14,481 bases of DNA from JAYQUR01 sp038133505 (GCA_038133505.1 JAYPTI010000084.1:1-14481), one strand, 5' to 3'. Shown: positions 6,009-13,819, counted from the first letter of the stretch. Made by a program: numbers and translations. Notes: a model not told the origin generated them from the sequence alone.

Positions 6009-7292
6009 ATGCATGACGTCAGATGGATTCGCGAAAACGCAGACGCGTTCGACGCGGCGCTCGCGCGCCGCGGGCTGGAGCCGTTGTCCGGCTCCGTGAT
6101 CGATCTCGACGCCGACAGCCGCCGCATCACGACCGAGCTGCAGGAAATCCAGACCCGCCGCAACGACGCCTCCAAGCAGATCGGCGTCCTGAAAGGCAAG
6201 GGCGAGGATGCGGACGATCTGATGAAGGAGGTCGCGGAGCTCAAGGACCGGATGGCCGAGCTCGAGGATCGCCAGAAGGAGGCGGGCGCCGCGGTGACGG
6301 CGCTGCTCGAAGGCGTGCCCAACATGCCGGCTTCCGACGTGCCGGACGGCGAGGACGAGGACGACAATGTCGAGATCCGCGTCTGGGGCGACAAGCCGTC
6401 CTTCGACTTCGAGCCGAAGGACCATGTCGATATCGGCGAGGGGCTGGGCCTGCTCGACTTCGCGGGCGCCTCCAAACTTTCAGGGTCGCGGTTCGTCGTC
6501 ACGCGCGGCGGGCTCGCCCGCATGGAGCGCGCCCTGGCGGCCTTCATGCTGGACCTGCACACCGGAGAGAACGGCTATACCGAGGTCAATCCGCCGCTGC
6601 TGGTCCGCGACGAGGTCGCGTACGGCACCGGGCAGCTGCCGAAATTCGCGGAAGACCTGTTCCGGACGACGACCGACCACTGGCTGATCCCGACCGCCGA
6701 GGTGCCGCTGACCAACCTGGTCGCCGGCGAAATCCTCGACGAGGCGGAACTGCCGCTCCGGATGACGGCGCACACCCCGTGCTTCCGCTCCGAAGCGGGC
6801 GCGGCGGGCAAGGATACGCGCGGCATGCTGCGCCAGCACCAGTTCCCGAAGGTCGAACTCGTCAGCATCTGCCATCCCGACAAGTCGGAAGAAGAGCACG
6901 AGCGGATGACGGGATGCGCGGAGGAGGTGCTGAAGCGCCTCGGCCTGCCGTACCGTGTCGTCGTGCTGTCGACGGGCGATCTCGGGTTCTCCGCGCGCAA
7001 GACCTACGACCTCGAAGTCTGGCTGCCCGGCCAGGACACCTATCGCGAGATTTCGAGCTGCTCGAACTGCGGCGATTTCCAGGCGCGGCGGATGCGTGCA
7101 CGCTTCCGTCCGGCCGAGGGAAAGGGGACCTCGTTCGTCCATACGCTCAACGGCTCGGGCCTCGCGGTCGGGCGTACGCTGATCGCCATTCTGGAGAACT
7201 ATCAGCAGGCGGACGGCTCCGTGGCCGTTCCCGAAGCCTTGCGTCCCTACATGGGCGGTCTCGAACGGCTAACGCCGCCGGAAGCCGGCTGA
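6009..7292 (+). CDS. serS: Seryl-tRNA synthetase
   Basis: Class II aminoacyl-tRNA synthetase that charges tRNA-Ser and tRNA-Sec with serine. The 427 residues match the usual bacterial length. An N-terminal antiparallel coiled coil (about 28-105), which contacts the long variable arm of tRNA-Ser, is followed by the catalytic core. The core contains T-A-E-V-P-L-T-N (229-236), motif 2 F-R-S-E-A-G-A-A-G-K-D-T-R-G from 259, and motif 3 G-S-G-L-A-V-G-R-T-L (382-391) with its arginine at 389. GGAAG at 6000-6004 precedes the ATG by 4 nt. The gene follows tatC by 42 nt and is followed by surE after one base, so it is probably co-transcribed with both. A serS next to surE and pcm is frequent in alphaproteobacteria. 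Confidence 0.98.
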   Translation: MHDVRWIRENADAFDAALARRGLEPLSGSVIDLDADSRRITTELQEIQTRRNDASKQIGVLKGKGEDADDLMKEVAELKDRMAELEDRQKEAGAAVTALLEGVPNMPASDVPDGEDEDDNVEIRVWGDKPSFDFEPKDHVDIGEGLGLLDFAGASKLSGSRFVVTRGGLARMERALAAFMLDLHTGENGYTEVNPPLLVRDEVAYGTGQLPKFAEDLFRTTTDHWLIPTAEVPLTNLVAGEILDEAELPLRMTAHTPCFRSEAGAAGKDTRGMLRQHQFPKVELVSICHPDKSEEEHERMTGCAEEVLKRLGLPYRVVVLSTGDLGFSARKTYDLEVWLPGQDTYREISSCSNCGDFQARRMRARFRPAEGKGTSFVHTLNGSGLAVGRTLIAILENYQQADGSVAVPEALRPYMGGLERLTPPEAG

Positions 7293-7293
7293 C

Positions 7294-8061
7294 ATGGACC
7301 TCCGCCGCGCGCGGATACTGGTCTCGAACGACGACGGCATTAATGCGCCCGGGCTTAAAGTCCTCGAAAAGATCGCGAAAGACCTGTCGGACGACGTCTG
7401 GGTCGTCGCGCCGGAGAGCGAGCAGAGCGCGTCGGGTCATTCGCTGACGCTGACGCTCCCGCTGCGGGTCCGGAAGCTCTCTAAGCGACGGTATGCGGTC
7501 AACGGGACGCCCACCGACAGCGTTCTTCTCGGCGTCCAGCACATCATTCCCGGGCGCAGGCCGGATCTCGTGCTGTCGGGCGTCAACGCGGGCGGCAATC
7601 TCGGCGAGGACATCACCTATTCGGGCACCGTCGCGGCCGCGATGGAAGGCGCGCTGCTCGGCATTCCGTCGATCGCCCTGAGCCAGGTCCGCGTCTACGG
7701 CGAGAGCGTCCGGTGGGGCGCGTCGGAGCATCATGCCCCGGACGTCATCCGCCGGCTCGTCGCCCTCGGCTGGCCGTCGAACGTGCTGATGAACGTGAAT
7801 TTCCCCGACGTTCCGCCGGAGGAGGTCGGACCCGTCGAGATCGCGGTGCAGGGCCGCCGGAAGATCGGCGAGGCCGTGACCACCGGACGGGACCCGCGAG
7901 GCTACGACTACGTCTGGATCGGCACCGAACGCAACGAGGACCCTTCGTTCCGCGGATCGGATCTGAAGGCGGTCAACGAGGGGCGGATTTCGGTGACGCC
8001 GCTCTGTCTCGATCTTACCCACCGGAAATCGATGAAAGCGCTGCGCGAGGCGTTCGAATGA
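7294..8061 (+). CDS. surE: 5'/3'-nucleotidase SurE
   Basis: Metal-dependent phosphatase acting on nucleoside monophosphates, and on short polyphosphate in E. coli; linked to stationary-phase survival. The 255 residues carry all four expected metal ligands: D13 and D14 in S-N-D-D-G, S45 in P-E-S-E-Q-S-A-S-G, and N98 in S-G-V-N-A-G-G-N. The S-G-T-V-A-A-A-M-E-G helix is also present. It starts one base after the serS stop and overlaps pcm by 4 nt (ATGA). The serS-surE-pcm block therefore looks like one translationally coupled unit. Confidence 0.97.
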   Translation: MDLRRARILVSNDDGINAPGLKVLEKIAKDLSDDVWVVAPESEQSASGHSLTLTLPLRVRKLSKRRYAVNGTPTDSVLLGVQHIIPGRRPDLVLSGVNAGGNLGEDITYSGTVAAAMEGALLGIPSIALSQVRVYGESVRWGASEHHAPDVIRRLVALGWPSNVLMNVNFPDVPPEEVGPVEIAVQGRRKIGEAVTTGRDPRGYDYVWIGTERNEDPSFRGSDLKAVNEGRISVTPLCLDLTHRKSMKALREAFE

Positions 8062-8696
8062 CGCTCGAGGCGAACCGAATCCGGCTCATCATGGAACTGC
8101 GTGGCGACGGCATCACCGACCCGCGCGTGCTGGGCGCGATAGAGCGTGTGCCGCGCGAGGCGTTCGTCCCCGATACGTTCCGCGATCAGGCCTACGAAAA
8201 TACGGCGCTTCCCATCGGCAGCGGCCAGACGATCAGCCAGCCTTCCGTCGTCGCCTTCATGACCCAGGAGCTTGAGGTCGGCGATCGGATGAAGGTGCTG
8301 GAGGTCGGCACCGGCTCCGGTTACCAGGCGGCGGTTCTGTCGAAACTCTGTCGCCGGCTCTACACCGTCGAGCGGCACAGGGAGCTTCTGCGAGAGGCGG
8401 AAGGCCGCTTTCAGGCGCTGCGGCTGACGAACATCACGACGCGGGCGGGAGACGGGACCAAGGGCTGGCCCGAACAGGCGCCGTTCGACCGCATCATCGT
8501 GACGGCGGCCGCGACCCGCGATCTGCCACAGACGCTTCTCGACCAGCTCGGCCCGGGCGGCATTCTGATCGCCCCTATCGGCGATACGCCGCGGGACCAG
8601 TTTCTCTACAAGATCCGCAAGGACGAGGACGGTGCCTACGAAACGAAGAAACTCTGGGCCGTCCGTTTCGTCCCCCTGATCGGCGACGAGGCATGA
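8058..8696 (+). CDS. pcm: Protein-L-isoaspartate O-methyltransferase
   Basis: Uses S-adenosylmethionine to methylate isoaspartyl residues in ageing proteins, the first step of their repair. The start is the ATG at 8058 inside the surE stop (ATGA); the same frame runs upstream but only shadows surE. The resulting 212 residues match bacterial Pcm. Visible are R-V-P-R-E-A-F-V-P near 33, the active-site strand T-I-S-Q-P (58-62), the SAM-binding motif I L-E-V-G-T-G-S-G-Y-Q (81-90) and R-I-I-V-T-A-A-A. The gene closes the tat-serS-surE-pcm unit. Its pairing with surE is an old conserved association seen in many proteobacteria. Confidence 0.97.
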   Translation: MTLEANRIRLIMELRGDGITDPRVLGAIERVPREAFVPDTFRDQAYENTALPIGSGQTISQPSVVAFMTQELEVGDRMKVLEVGTGSGYQAAVLSKLCRRLYTVERHRELLREAEGRFQALRLTNITTRAGDGTKGWPEQAPFDRIIVTAAATRDLPQTLLDQLGPGGILIAPIGDTPRDQFLYKIRKDEDGAYETKKLWAVRFVPLIGDEA

Positions 8697-8704
8697 CCGC
8701 GGCG

Positions 8705-8733
8705 TTGAAGCTCATCCGTCGCGCTCCTAGATT
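8705..8733 (+). promoter_or_regulatory. Sigma70-like promoter for the LysM/M23 lipoprotein gene, leaderless
   Basis: TTGAAG at 8705-8710 (4 of 6) and TAGATT at 8728-8733 (4 of 6) are exactly 17 bp apart, in the 43-bp gap after pcm. Only 6 nt separate the -10 from the ATG at 8740. The predicted start site is the A of the start codon, or within a base or two of it. No Shine-Dalgarno sequence precedes this ATG. Confidence 0.55.
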
Positions 8734-8739
8734 GTTCGG

Positions 8740-9804
8740 ATGACCCAGATCGGCCGGACGACGATCAGACTAGTATGGGTGGCGCTGTTTACCGCCGCTC
8801 TTGCCGCGTGCGGCCGGTCGAATATTCCGGCGCCGGTCATCAACGGCGGGGCGGGCTCGACCGCGCCGGCGGCCTCGGCGGGTCCGGGCGGGACCGTAAC
8901 GGTCAGGAACGGGGACTCGCTGTACCGGATCGCGCGACGGCATTCGGTAGGGCTGCGCGCCCTGATCGACGTAAACCGGATGAAGCCGCCCTATACGATC
9001 TTTCCGGGACAGACGCTGAAATTGCCGGGCGGGCCGGCCGGCGGCTACGTGGTCGCATCGGGCGATACCGTCTATTCGGTGGCTGAGCGGCACAATGTGG
9101 AGCCGGGCGCGCTCGTCAGGGCAAATGGTCTCGAGCCGCCCTACAGGCTTCGAACGGGCCAGACGCTCCGGTTACCGTCGACCACGGCGCGGACGCCGCT
9201 GCCGACCCAGACGCAAACGGCATCGAGCGTCCCGCGGCCGGCGACGCGTCCGGGAACGTCGTCATCCTCCGCCGAGAACGAGGCGGAACCGGCGTCCCGG
9301 CGTCCCGTCGTTCGGCGACCGCCGTCAACGGCTTCCATTCCTCCGCCGTCCCGTTCAGGCCAGGGCTTCATATGGCCCGTCAGCGGCAAGACGATCGCGA
9401 AGTTCGGCAGCATCGGAAAGGGACTGAAGAACGACGGGATCAACATCCTCGCCGAACGGGGCACGCCGGTCCGCGCCATCGAAAACGGCGTCGTGGCCTA
9501 TGCCGGAAACGAACTGCGGGGATTCGGAAACCTGTTGCTGCTGAAGCACGACGACGGCTGGATTTCCGCCTACGCGCACAACGATACGCTGCTGGTCAAT
9601 GTCGGCGACCGGGTCTCGCGCGGCCAGGTCATCTCACGTGTCGGCAGCACCGGCAGCGTGGACACGCCGCAGCTCCATTTCGAGTTGCGCCGCGGCAACA
9701 GGGCGGTCGACCCGGAGCGGTATCTCGGCCGGCGGACGGCGCTGTTCGAGGCTCTCGAGATGCCTCAGCCGAGGTTCTTGCGCTGGCGGCCCGCCACGTC
9801 CTGA
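8740..9804 (+). CDS. Lipoprotein with two LysM domains and a degenerate M23/LytM domain (NlpD/DipM-like)
   Basis: A 354-residue envelope protein. The N-terminus is a lipoprotein signal with lipobox L-A-A-C and lipid-accepting C24. LysM domains at about 50-95 and 101-146 should bind peptidoglycan. A Pro/Ser/Thr/Arg-rich linker (about 147-215) leads to an M23 fold (about 218-335). The catalytic set is incomplete: the H-x-x-x-D motif reads N231-D-G-I-N235, and the H-x-H motif reads Q311-L-H313; H280 is kept. Two of three zinc ligands and one catalytic histidine are thus missing, as in the amidase activators NlpD and EnvC. I infer an activator of a cell-division amidase rather than a hydrolase. 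The lipobox cysteine is followed by glycine, so outer-membrane sorting is plausible. The 3' end overlaps the convergent DUF815 gene by 40 bp. Confidence 0.92.
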   Translation: MTQIGRTTIRLVWVALFTAALAACGRSNIPAPVINGGAGSTAPAASAGPGGTVTVRNGDSLYRIARRHSVGLRALIDVNRMKPPYTIFPGQTLKLPGGPAGGYVVASGDTVYSVAERHNVEPGALVRANGLEPPYRLRTGQTLRLPSTTARTPLPTQTQTASSVPRPATRPGTSSSSAENEAEPASRRPVVRRPPSTASIPPPSRSGQGFIWPVSGKTIAKFGSIGKGLKNDGINILAERGTPVRAIENGVVAYAGNELRGFGNLLLLKHDDGWISAYAHNDTLLVNVGDRVSRGQVISRVGSTGSVDTPQLHFELRRGNRAVDPERYLGRRTALFEALEMPQPRFLRWRPATS

Positions 9805-10622
9805 ATGAACTGCCAGGCGACCCGCCCCGACCGGGCGCCGCGCGTCATCGACCATTCGACCGCCTCTGCGTGCAGCGTCTCGCGGTCGGCTTCGAGGCCG
9901 TAGCGCTCGACATAGCGGTCGATGATCTCGAAGAACGTCTCCTGGGTGCAGTTGTGAAAGCCGAGCCACAGGCCGAACCGGTCGGAGAGCGAAACCTTTT
10001 CCTCGACCGCTTCGCCCGGGTTGATGCCGGTCGACCGCTCGTTCTCGATCATGTCGCGCGGCATCAGGTGGCGGCGGTTGGACGTCGCGTAGAAGATCAC
10101 GTTTTCCGGCCGCCCCTCGATGCCGCCTTCGAGCATCGCCTTCAGCGACTTGTAGGTTGTGTCGTCACCGTCGAAGGACAGATCGTCGCAGAACAGGATG
10201 AAGCGCCGTTCGTTGCGGCGAAGGACGCCGAGAAGCCGGGGCAGGGAGGCGAGGTCCTCGCGGTGAATCTCGACAAGCACGAGCGCGCCCTTCGTTTCGG
10301 CGGCGACGGTGCCGTGAATGGCCTTGACCAGAGAGCTCTTGCCCATGCCGCGGGCGCCCCACAGGAGCGCGTTGTTGGCCGGGAAACCCTCCGCGAAGCG
10401 GCGCGTATTCTCGAGAAGCGTGTCGCGGGACCGTTCGATTCCCACCAGCTGGTCGAGATCGAGGCGATTCACGCGGGCGACCGGCTCCAGCACGCCGGTA
10501 TCCGCGTGCCAGATGAAGGCTTCCGCGTCGTCGGGCACGTCCGCGGCCGAGGCATCTGGCGACAGCCGTTCGAGCGCATTTGCGATCCGCGACAGCAAGT
10601 CGCGCGTTTCGGACTCTTCCAT
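9765..10622 (-). CDS. DUF815 family AAA-type ATPase
   Basis: A 285-residue P-loop ATPase of the DUF815 family, widespread in proteobacteria and without an established biochemical role. Visible are Walker A G-A-R-G-M-G-K-S (89-96), Walker B F-I-L-F-C-D-D-L (141-148), a sensor-1-like Y-A-T-S-N-R-R-H-L with N182, and the family hallmark S-L-S-D-R-F-G-L-W-L-G-F with R215 as a possible arginine finger or sensor. I chose the ATG at 10622 (M-E-E-S-E-T-R-D); a GTG at 10664 in the same frame would add 14 residues that do not look conserved. A GGGGGA stretch lies about 12 nt upstream. The gene is divergent from yajC and convergent with the LysM/M23 gene. There is no partner gene on its strand here. Confidence 0.93.
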   Translation of the reverse strand: MEESETRDLLSRIANALERLSPDASAADVPDDAEAFIWHADTGVLEPVARVNRLDLDQLVGIERSRDTLLENTRRFAEGFPANNALLWGARGMGKSSLVKAIHGTVAAETKGALVLVEIHREDLASLPRLLGVLRRNERRFILFCDDLSFDGDDTTYKSLKAMLEGGIEGRPENVIFYATSNRRHLMPRDMIENERSTGINPGEAVEEKVSLSDRFGLWLGFHNCTQETFFEIIDRYVERYGLEADRETLHAEAVEWSMTRGARSGRVAWQFIQDVAGRQRKNLG

Positions 10623-10663
10623 TCCCGGTCTTTTCCCCCGTTGCGGCGGCGCGGAACCTATCA

Positions 10664-10695
10664 CAGCCGCCGGATGCGGGAAAACCCTGCGGCTG
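10664..10695. repeat. Intergenic inverted repeat between DUF815 and yajC
   Basis: CAGCCGC at 10664-10670 pairs perfectly with GCGGCTG at 10689-10695. Inside the loop GGG-AAAA-CCC (10678-10687) can form a second short stem. It lies in the 168-bp divergent region, 42 bp upstream of the DUF815 start and 37 bp upstream of the yajC -35. There is no T-run on either side that would make it a standard terminator. It could be an operator or a structured leader element. Confidence 0.45.
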
Positions 10696-10731
10696 GAAGC
10701 GCTTACGGAGGCGGGCGCCGGGCGGAATAGG

Positions 10732-10759
10732 TTGCATGGCGACGTGCGGTGGTTATATT
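10732..10759 (+). promoter_or_regulatory. Sigma70-like promoter for yajC-secDF
   Basis: TTGCAT at 10732-10737 (3 of 6) and TATATT at 10754-10759 (5 of 6) are separated by 16 bp. The -10 lies 31 nt before the yajC start; GGAG at 10781-10784 is the likely ribosome-binding site. This is the only AT-rich hexamer in the divergent gap. Confidence 0.5.
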
Positions 10760-10790
10760 CCGCAGACTTTCAGGTAAAGCGGAGCTCAAA

Positions 10791-11213
10791 ATGTTGATTT
10801 CACCGGCCTGGGCACAGGGTGCCGGCGGTGGCGGCCTCGGCGGGATCGAGGGGCTTCTGCCGCTCGTCCTCATCTTCGTCGTCTTCTATTTCCTGCTTAT
10901 CCGGCCCCAGCAGAAGAAGGCCAAGGAGCACCGCGAGATGCTCGGCAACCTCCGTCGCGGCGACAAGATCGTCACGAACGGCGGCCTGATCGGCACGATT
11001 TCGCGCGTTCCGAACGAAAACGAGCTCATTCTCGAGATCGCCGACAATGTCAAGGTCCGGGTCATGCGCGGCATGATTGCGGAAAGCCTCAGCAAGACCG
11101 ATCCCGCGCCCGCCAAGGGCAAGAAGGAAGATCGTGCCGAGGAAGACTACGACGAGGAAGACGACACGCAGGACGCCGGAGAGACGGCGGAGAGCGAAGA
11201 GAAGAAGGACTGA
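10791..11213 (+). CDS. yajC: Preprotein translocase subunit YajC
   Basis: Small inner-membrane protein that joins SecD and SecF to form the accessory complex of the SecYEG channel. I chose the ATG at 10791 (M-L-I-S-P-A-W-A-Q), which is the usual alphaproteobacterial N-terminus and has GGAG 6 nt upstream. An in-frame ATG at 10749 would place the promoter inside the gene. The 140 residues have a Gly-rich segment, one transmembrane helix (about 20-38), the hallmark R-P-Q-Q-K-K (38-43), and a soluble domain with R-R-G-D-K-I-V-T-N-G-G-L-I-G-T-I. The last 30 or so residues are almost all Glu, Asp and Lys. secD follows after 38 nt. Confidence 0.96.
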   Translation: MLISPAWAQGAGGGGLGGIEGLLPLVLIFVVFYFLLIRPQQKKAKEHREMLGNLRRGDKIVTNGGLIGTISRVPNENELILEIADNVKVRVMRGMIAESLSKTDPAPAKGKKEDRAEEDYDEEDDTQDAGETAESEEKKD

Positions 11214-11251
11214 CGGTCCTGCAGACGCTGAAACCGGGAAACGCCTGACGC

Positions 11252-12838
11252 ATGATCCATTTCGCCAGATGGAAGATGATCCTGGTCGCCATCGTGTGCG
11301 TCCTGGGTCTCGGCTTCGCAGCGCCCAACCTGTTGAGCGACGAAGACGCCTCCGGTTTGCCCGGATGGCTGCCTAACCAGAAGATCAATCTCGGTCTCGA
11401 CCTGCAGGGCGGTTCGCACCTGCTTCTCGAGGTCGAGATCGACGCGGTCAAGCGGGAGCGCCAGCAGGCGCTCGTCGACGGCATTCGGGAGAACCTCCTG
11501 CGCGAACGGCCCCGCATCGGCTACCGCCAGCTCGGCATCCGCGGAGATTGCGTCGGCTTCGACGTCCGCAGCGACGCCGACATCGACCGGGCGCGGCAGG
11601 CTGTCCGCAACCTGGAAGCCAATCGCGAAACGAAGGTCGAGGGCAATTCGATCCAGATGTGCCTGACCGAGCAGGGAAGCAGCGAAATCGCGACCCTGGC
11701 GGTGCAGCAGTCGATCGAGATCGTCCGGCGGCGTATCGACGAGACCGGTACCCGGGAACCGACCATCCAGCGCCAGGGCTCGGATCGTATCCTGGTCCAG
11801 CTTCCCGGCGTTAAGGACCCGGAGCGCATCAAGCGCCTACTCGGGACCACGGCAAAGCTCAACTTCCACCTGCTCGACAATTCGGTTTCGCCGGCCGCCG
11901 CCTGCGGTCCGGGCCGCCGCCCGCCGCCGGGCACGATGTGCCTGCCGTCCGACAGCCACGTCGACGTCAACAACGAGCCGATCCAGTATCTGGTCAAGCG
12001 CCGCGTGATGGTCGCGGGCGACACGCTCGTCGATGCGCAGGGGACGTTCCAGGACGCGCAGCCGGTCGTTTCGTTCCGTTTCGACGCGGTCGGCGCCCGC
12101 CGTTTCGGCGACGTCACGCGCAAGAACGTCGGCCAGCCGTTCGCCATCGTGCTCGACCGCAAGGTCATCAGCGCGCCGGTCATTCGAGAGCCGATCCTCG
12201 GCGGCAACGGCCAGATATCGGGTAACTTCACGGTCGAGTCCGCGCGAGATCTCGCGCAGCAGCTGCGCCCGGGCGCCCTGCCGGCGCCGCAGACCGTGCT
12301 GGCGGAGCGAACCGTCGGGGCGGAGCTCGGCGCCGACTCGATCCAGGCGGGGGAATTCGCGAGCATCCTCGCGATCGTCCTCGTCATCGTGTTCATGGCG
12401 GCCGCCTACGGCATGTTCGGTCTGATGGCCGACGTCGCACTGACGCTCAACATCGTGCTGATCGCAGCCTTGCTGTCGATGCTGCAGGCGACGCTGACGC
12501 TCCCGGGCATCGCGGGCATCGTGCTGACCATCGGGATGGCGGTCGACGCAAACGTGCTCATCTTCGAGCGAATACGCGAGGAAGCGCGTAACGGGCGAAC
12601 GCCGATCTCGGCAGTCGACGCCGGTTACGGACGCGCGCTGACGACGATTATCGACGCCAATATCACGACCCTTATCGCGGCCGTCCTGCTGTTCCAGTTC
12701 GGCTCCGGCCCGATCAAGGGCTTCGCGGTGACGCTCGCTTTCGGCCTGATGACGTCGATGTTCACGGCGATCATGGTGACCCGCCTGATGGTCGTAACCT
12801 GGCTGGCGCGGAAGCGTCCGAAACAGTTGCCGCTGTAG
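11252..12838 (+). CDS. secD: Protein translocase subunit SecD
   Basis: RND-type membrane protein that uses the proton motive force to pull exported proteins out of the Sec channel. At 528 residues it has normal alphaproteobacterial size. The first transmembrane helix (about 9-27) is followed by the N-L-G-L-D-L-Q-G-G motif (46-54), a large periplasmic region (about 55-365), then five more helices. These include G-M-A-V-D-A-N-V-L-I-F-E-R-I-R-E-E, with the conserved aspartate thought to serve proton coupling, and T-T-L-I-A-A-V-L-L-F-Q-F-G-S-G-P-I-K-G-F. The periplasmic region holds four cysteines (100, 137, 218, 230); the last two flank a Pro/Gly/Arg-rich loop. secF starts 12 nt downstream. Confidence 0.98.
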   Translation: MIHFARWKMILVAIVCVLGLGFAAPNLLSDEDASGLPGWLPNQKINLGLDLQGGSHLLLEVEIDAVKRERQQALVDGIRENLLRERPRIGYRQLGIRGDCVGFDVRSDADIDRARQAVRNLEANRETKVEGNSIQMCLTEQGSSEIATLAVQQSIEIVRRRIDETGTREPTIQRQGSDRILVQLPGVKDPERIKRLLGTTAKLNFHLLDNSVSPAAACGPGRRPPPGTMCLPSDSHVDVNNEPIQYLVKRRVMVAGDTLVDAQGTFQDAQPVVSFRFDAVGARRFGDVTRKNVGQPFAIVLDRKVISAPVIREPILGGNGQISGNFTVESARDLAQQLRPGALPAPQTVLAERTVGAELGADSIQAGEFASILAIVLVIVFMAAAYGMFGLMADVALTLNIVLIAALLSMLQATLTLPGIAGIVLTIGMAVDANVLIFERIREEARNGRTPISAVDAGYGRALTTIIDANITTLIAAVLLFQFGSGPIKGFAVTLAFGLMTSMFTAIMVTRLMVVTWLARKRPKQLPL

Positions 12839-12842
12839 GGGA
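12837..12842 (+). promoter_or_regulatory. Ribosome-binding site of secF
   Basis: AGGGGA overlaps the TAG stop of secD (12836-12838) and lies 8 nt before the secF ATG, so secF translation is likely renewed by ribosomes finishing secD. Confidence 0.6.
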
Positions 12843-12850
12843 ACCGAGCC

Positions 12851-13798
12851 ATGCGCCTGATCAATATCGTTCCCGTCGGCACCAAGATCGACTTCATGCG
12901 GTTCCGCAAGATCGCGGTCGCCGTGTCGCTCGCGCTGTGCGTTGCGTCCATCGGCCTGTTTATCGGCAAGGGGCTGAACTACGGCATCGATTTCCGCGGC
13001 GGCATCCTGATCGAGATCCGCACCGACGGTCCCGCGAACCTGTCGCAGCTGCGCGAAACGCTGGGCGGTCTCGAGCTCGGCGAGGTTCAGCTTCAGGAAT
13101 TCGGACGCGATACCGACGTGCTGATCCGTATCGAGCGTCAGCAGGGCGACGAGAAAGCCCAGCTCGCGGCGGTCGAGACGGCGAAGAAGGCGCTCGGCGA
13201 CGGCGTGAACTATCGACGAACGGAATTCGTCGGGCCCAAAGTGGGCGGCGAGCTGATCGAGGCGGGCGTCACCGCCGTGCTTCTCGCGCTTGCCGCCATG
13301 CTGGTCTACATCTGGTTCCGCTTCGAATGGCATTTCGGCGTGGGAGCCGTGGTCGCGCTGTTGCACGACGTGCTGCTCACAATCGGAATCTTTTCGATCC
13401 TCGGCATGGAGTTCAACCTGTCGACGGTCGCCGCGATCCTCACCATCGCGGGCTACTCGATCAACGATACCGTCGTCGTCTACGACCGGGTGCGCGAGAA
13501 TCTGCGCAAGTACAAGCAGATGCCGCTCGGCGAACTTCTCAACCTGTCGCTCAACGAGACGCTGTCGCGCACTCTGCTGACCAGCCTGACGACGCTCATC
13601 GCGCTTCTGGCGCTTTATATCGTCGGCGGCGAGGTCATCCGGGGCTTCAGCTTCGCGATGATCTGGGGCGTCGTGGTCGGCACCTATTCGTCGATCTTCA
13701 TCGCGGTGCCGCTGCTGATCTTCATGAACCTTCGCCGCACCGGCCTGCTCGTCGGCGAATCCGACGACGAGCCGGGTACGGAAACCCCGGCGGGGTAA
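12851..13798 (+). CDS. secF: Protein translocase subunit SecF
   Basis: Partner of SecD; the two form one six-plus-six-helix RND-like unit. The 315 residues show the first helix (about 20-38), the motif G-I-D-F-R-G-G (45-51) that mirrors that of SecD, a periplasmic domain (about 52-135), and five helices. The latter contain A-G-Y-S-I-N-D-T-V-V-V-Y-D-R-V-R-E-N and R-T-L-L-T-S-L-T-T-L. The C-terminus is a short acidic tail. secD and secF are separate genes here, not fused as in some lineages. A Mth938-like gene starts 21 nt downstream. Confidence 0.98.
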   Translation: MRLINIVPVGTKIDFMRFRKIAVAVSLALCVASIGLFIGKGLNYGIDFRGGILIEIRTDGPANLSQLRETLGGLELGEVQLQEFGRDTDVLIRIERQQGDEKAQLAAVETAKKALGDGVNYRRTEFVGPKVGGELIEAGVTAVLLALAAMLVYIWFRFEWHFGVGAVVALLHDVLLTIGIFSILGMEFNLSTVAAILTIAGYSINDTVVVYDRVRENLRKYKQMPLGELLNLSLNETLSRTLLTSLTTLIALLALYIVGGEVIRGFSFAMIWGVVVGTYSSIFIAVPLLIFMNLRRTGLLVGESDDEPGTETPAG

Positions 13799-13819
13799 GC
13801 GGCTTCCGGCGGGGCCAAC

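Noticed and set aside
5994..6011. TAGAAC 9 nt before the serS start as a third leaderless-type promoter
   Set aside because: No -35-like hexamer lies 16-18 bp upstream, and GGAAG in front of the ATG offers an ordinary ribosome-binding site.
7340..7358. TTAA-11 nt-TTAA imperfect palindrome, considered as a CtrA-type site
   Set aside because: The spacing is not the 7 nt of CtrA sites, and it lies within the conserved metal-binding coding region of surE.
8697..8739. Search for a terminator after pcm
   Set aside because: No stem-loop is visible in the gap, so read-through from pcm into the lipoprotein gene remains possible beside the local promoter.
9372..10730. A 452-codon plus-strand frame opposite the DUF815 ATPase
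   Set aside because: The minus-strand gene has Walker A, Walker B and DUF815 motifs; the plus-strand frame has none and begins inside the M23 domain.
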